The translations under genes and the position numbers were made by a program. Shown in pieces: positions 5,692 to 7,597 of a stretch of 7,597 bases of DNA. Position 1 is the stretch's first letter. Every line of letters starts with the position of its first letter. The notes under the pieces are model-generated. The model ran no database searches, was not told the origin of the DNA, and worked only from the letters and a program-made list of their open reading frames with translations. Origin of the DNA: Mucilaginibacter sp. (GTDB lineage Bacteria; Bacteroidota; Bacteroidia; Sphingobacteriales; Sphingobacteriaceae); the NCBI GenBank assembly GCA_014376655.1, contig JACMRC010000304.1:1-7597 (forward strand). Direction: 5' to 3'.

Positions 5692-6714
5692 ATGGGTTTA
5701 TTTAATTTTTTCACACAAGAGATCGCTATAGATTTAGGTACCGCAAATACCCTCATTATACATAATGATAAAGTTGTTGTCGACGAACCGTCGATAGTGG
5801 CTTTTGACCGCACAACCAACAAAGTTATTGCCATTGGGCGCCAGGCCATGCAAATGGAGGGTAAAACACACGACAATATCCGTACCATGCGCCCGCTTAA
5901 AGACGGTGTAATTGCCGACTTTAACGCTGCAGAGCACATGATACGCGGTATGATAAAAATGATAAACCAAGGTAAAGGATGGTTCTTCCCATCGTTACGT
6001 ATGGTTATCTGTATCCCATCGGGCATTACCGAGGTTGAGAAACGTGCCGTGCGCGACTCGGCTGAGATTGCAGGTGCCAAAGAGGTTTACCTGATCCATG
6101 AGCCAATGGCAGCTGCTGTAGGTATCGGTATCGACGTAGAAGAGCCAATGGGTAACATGATCATTGATATTGGTGGTGGTACTACCGAGATCGCAGTTAT
6201 TGCATTATCTGGTATCGTTTGCGATCAGTCTATCCGCGTAGCGGGAGATAACTTTGACTCTGATATTGTTCAATATATCCGTCGCCAGCACAACATTATG
6301 ATTGGTGACCGTACTGCCGAGAAAATTAAAATTGAAGTTGGTGCCGCATTGCCTGAGCTTAGCGACCCACCTGCTGATTTTGCAGTACAGGGCCGCGATT
6401 TAATGACCGGCGTACCTAAACAGATCATGGTATCATACACCGAAATTGCTCATTGCCTTGATAAATCAATCTCAAAAATTGAAGAAGCGATATTAAAAGC
6501 GTTGGAGATCACTCCGCCCGAGCTTTCTGCTGATATTTACCAAACCGGTATTTACTTAACCGGCGGCGGTGCGTTATTGCGCGGTTTAGACAGAAGGATA
6601 TCTGCCAAAACAAAACTACCGGTACACGTTGCCGAAGACCCGTTACGTGCAGTAGTGCGTGGCACTGGTACCGCCCTTAAAAATATTGGTAATTTTAAAT
6701 TTTTAATGCAATAA
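5692..6714 (+). CDS. mreB: Rod shape-determining actin homologue MreB
   Basis: Encodes a 340-residue bacterial actin that forms membrane-associated ATP-dependent filaments and guides the lateral cell-wall synthesis machinery. Seen: an N-terminal amphipathic MGLFNFF before the phosphate-1 loop DLGTANT at 14-20; EPSIVAFD at 32-39; MRPLKDGVIADF at 66-77; VICIPSGITEVEKRAV at 105-120; the connecting motif HEPMAAAVG at 136-144; phosphate-2 loop IDIGGGTTEIAV at 158-169; the adenosine motif LTGGGALLRGLD at 289-300; EDPLRAVVRGTG at 315-326. The length fits the family (about 335-350). The ATG at 5692 gives the usual short N-terminus. It is followed after 77 bp by mreC; that gap carries a strong potential RNA hairpin beginning 8 bases past the stop codon, which may set different mRNA levels for the two genes. 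Confidence 0.97.
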   Translation: MGLFNFFTQEIAIDLGTANTLIIHNDKVVVDEPSIVAFDRTTNKVIAIGRQAMQMEGKTHDNIRTMRPLKDGVIADFNAAEHMIRGMIKMINQGKGWFFPSLRMVICIPSGITEVEKRAVRDSAEIAGAKEVYLIHEPMAAAVGIGIDVEEPMGNMIIDIGGGTTEIAVIALSGIVCDQSIRVAGDNFDSDIVQYIRRQHNIMIGDRTAEKIKIEVGAALPELSDPPADFAVQGRDLMTGVPKQIMVSYTEIAHCLDKSISKIEEAILKALEITPPELSADIYQTGIYLTGGGALLRGLDRRISAKTKLPVHVAEDPLRAVVRGTGTALKNIGNFKFLMQ

Positions 6715-6721
6715 ATTAGTT

Positions 6722-6769
6722 GTGAGTTTTGGGTAGTGAGTGATGAGTTACTTACTACTCAAAACTCAT
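6722..6769 (+). repeat. Long imperfect hairpin between mreB and mreC
   Basis: Bases 6723-6741 pair with 6750-6768 without gaps: 17 Watson-Crick pairs and two G-U pairs in RNA, plus a further G-U pair at 6722/6769, around an 8-base loop (6742-6749). No T-tract follows, so it is not an intrinsic terminator. A competing 12-bp perfect stem, 6737-6748 with 6764-6775, uses part of both arms, so the two folds exclude each other. It lies wholly between the mreB stop and the mreC start. Confidence 0.8.
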
Positions 6770-6784
6770 CACTCAAAACTCATC
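6757..6784 (+). repeat. Perfect 14-bp tandem duplication (two heptads each) before mreC
   Basis: ACTCAAAACTCATC occurs at 6757-6770 and again, identical, at 6771-6784. Each copy is two heptads, ACTCAAA and ACTCATC, related to the ACTAATC heptads upstream of purH. The second copy ends 7 bases before the mreC ATG and occupies the ribosome-loading region. Its CAAAACTC can also pair with GAGTTTTG at 6724-6731, offering another fold. Confidence 0.85.
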
Positions 6785-6791
6785 ACCTACA

Positions 6792-7597
6792 ATGCGTAAC
6801 CTGTTAATCTTCATTACCAAGTACAACGCGTTTTTTCTGTTCATTATCTTTGAGATTAGTGCGCTGGTTATTTACATCAAGTACAACTCTTTCCAAAAAG
6901 CTACTTTCATTAACAGCACCAACCAGGTTACCGGCAATTTATACACGCAGGTTGATCAGTTAAAAAGCTACATCACTTTACGCGAGGTGAATGATAGCCT
7001 ATCCCGCGAGAACGCTAAGTTGCGTAACCAGCTTAAAACATCTTTTTATATAGATTCTGTTGCCCGCCATAAGGTGGTTGATACCATTAACAAGCAACAG
7101 TATGAATATATTGATGCAGCGGTAATAAACAACTCTACCAATCATCGTAATAATTACCTCACTATAAACAAGGGCAGCCGTGCCGGTATTGTAAAAGGGC
7201 AGGGTGTTATTTGCGCACAGGGCGTGGTAGGCAAAGTGGTTTTTGTTGGCGAATATTTATCGGTTGTACAATCATTACTGCATAAAGAAACAATTATAAG
7301 TGCCGCGCTTGCCGGCACAAAAGACCTCGGTTCATTTACATGGGGCGATGATCTTGATCCGCATGTAGGTTTACTATTTAACGTATCAAATAATGCTACG
7401 CCAAAACTAAATGAATTGGTGGTAACATCTGATCTATCTTTATTCCCGGCTGGCATATCTATTGGTAAGATTTCCAATCTTCATTCAAAATCAGCCAAGG
7501 GTTCATTCTTAAATATGGATGTAAAAATAGCTGTTGATTTTAGTAAGCTGCAATATGTTTACGTTGTAAATAACAAATTGGCAAAAGAGCAATTGGG
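6792..7597 (+). CDS. mreC: Rod shape-determining protein MreC (3' end beyond window)
   Basis: Open from the ATG at 6792 to the window edge: 268 full codons, no stop. MreC is a bitopic inner-membrane protein whose periplasmic part binds and activates class B PBPs of the elongasome, working with MreB, MreD and RodA. Seen: short cytoplasmic MRNLLIFITKYN; one transmembrane segment at about 12-30; a helical, probably coiled-coil stretch at about 50-82 (QVDQLKSYITLREVNDSLSR onward); the periplasmic beta domain from about 105, with YLTINKGSRAGIVKGQGVI at 122-140, QGVVGKVVFVG at 143-153, FPAGISIGKI at 218-227 and NMDVKIAVDFSKLQYVYVV at 241-259. MreC proteins are usually around 270-300 residues, so only the tail is missing. 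It begins 77 bp after mreB, after a strong hairpin, with no Shine-Dalgarno. Confidence 0.93.
   Translation, partial: MRNLLIFITKYNAFFLFIIFEISALVIYIKYNSFQKATFINSTNQVTGNLYTQVDQLKSYITLREVNDSLSRENAKLRNQLKTSFYIDSVARHKVVDTINKQQYEYIDAAVINNSTNHRNNYLTINKGSRAGIVKGQGVICAQGVVGKVVFVGEYLSVVQSLLHKETIISAALAGTKDLGSFTWGDDLDPHVGLLFNVSNNATPKLNELVVTSDLSLFPAGISIGKISNLHSKSAKGSFLNMDVKIAVDFSKLQYVYVVNNKLAKEQL

Noticed and set aside
5655..6080. Minus-strand open frame (141 codons) opposite mreB, and similar ones opposite the MFS gene, purH and mreC
   Set aside because: All lie antisense to conserved genes and show no family signature; they are shadow frames.
6722..6769. Intrinsic terminator after mreB
   Set aside because: Strong stem but no T-tract on either side, and mreB-mreC are expected to be co-transcribed.

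Overview
The window looks like chromosomal DNA of a member of the Bacteroidota, most likely a Sphingobacteriaceae-type genome (Mucilaginibacter/Pedobacter-like). This is inferred from three things. The base composition is moderately AT-rich. Genes lack Shine-Dalgarno sequences and instead have TAnnTTTG boxes (the Bacteroidota -7 element) a short way upstream. The gene order purH-mreB-mreC is, from general knowledge, common in this phylum. No tRNA, rRNA, CRISPR array, insertion sequence or phage gene was seen.

Layout. A minus-strand gene (19-1008) encodes a YiaK-type 2,3-diketo-L-gulonate reductase. It is divergent from a small secreted lipoprotein of unknown role (1128-1631). Then, all on the plus strand: purN (1687-2265, TTG start), a 448-bp non-coding gap, a 12-TM major facilitator superfamily transporter (2714-3940), purH (4054-5586), mreB (5692-6714) and mreC (6792 to the window edge, no stop reached).

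How the genes work together. PurN and PurH are both formyl-transfer enzymes of de novo purine synthesis: PurN makes formyl-GAR, and PurH does the last two steps to IMP. Here they are split by the transporter, whose substrate cannot be read from sequence. MreB and MreC start the rod-shape/elongasome operon. In relatives it continues with mreD, a class B PBP and rodA, which would lie to the right of this window. YiaK and the lipoprotein have no visible functional link to the rest.

The genes are ordinary; the unusual material is between them. (1) The purN-MFS gap holds an array of about 21-bp repeats in which eight TCAC elements recur every 10-11 bp, one DNA helical turn. (2) Three separate intergenic regions, upstream of the MFS gene, purH and mreC, carry low-complexity repeats with a 7-bp period. 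The first two match in inverted orientation (21 of 23 bases) and flank the MFS gene. The third folds into a long hairpin between mreB and mreC, with a competing alternative stem. I find no convincing new protein-based system here.
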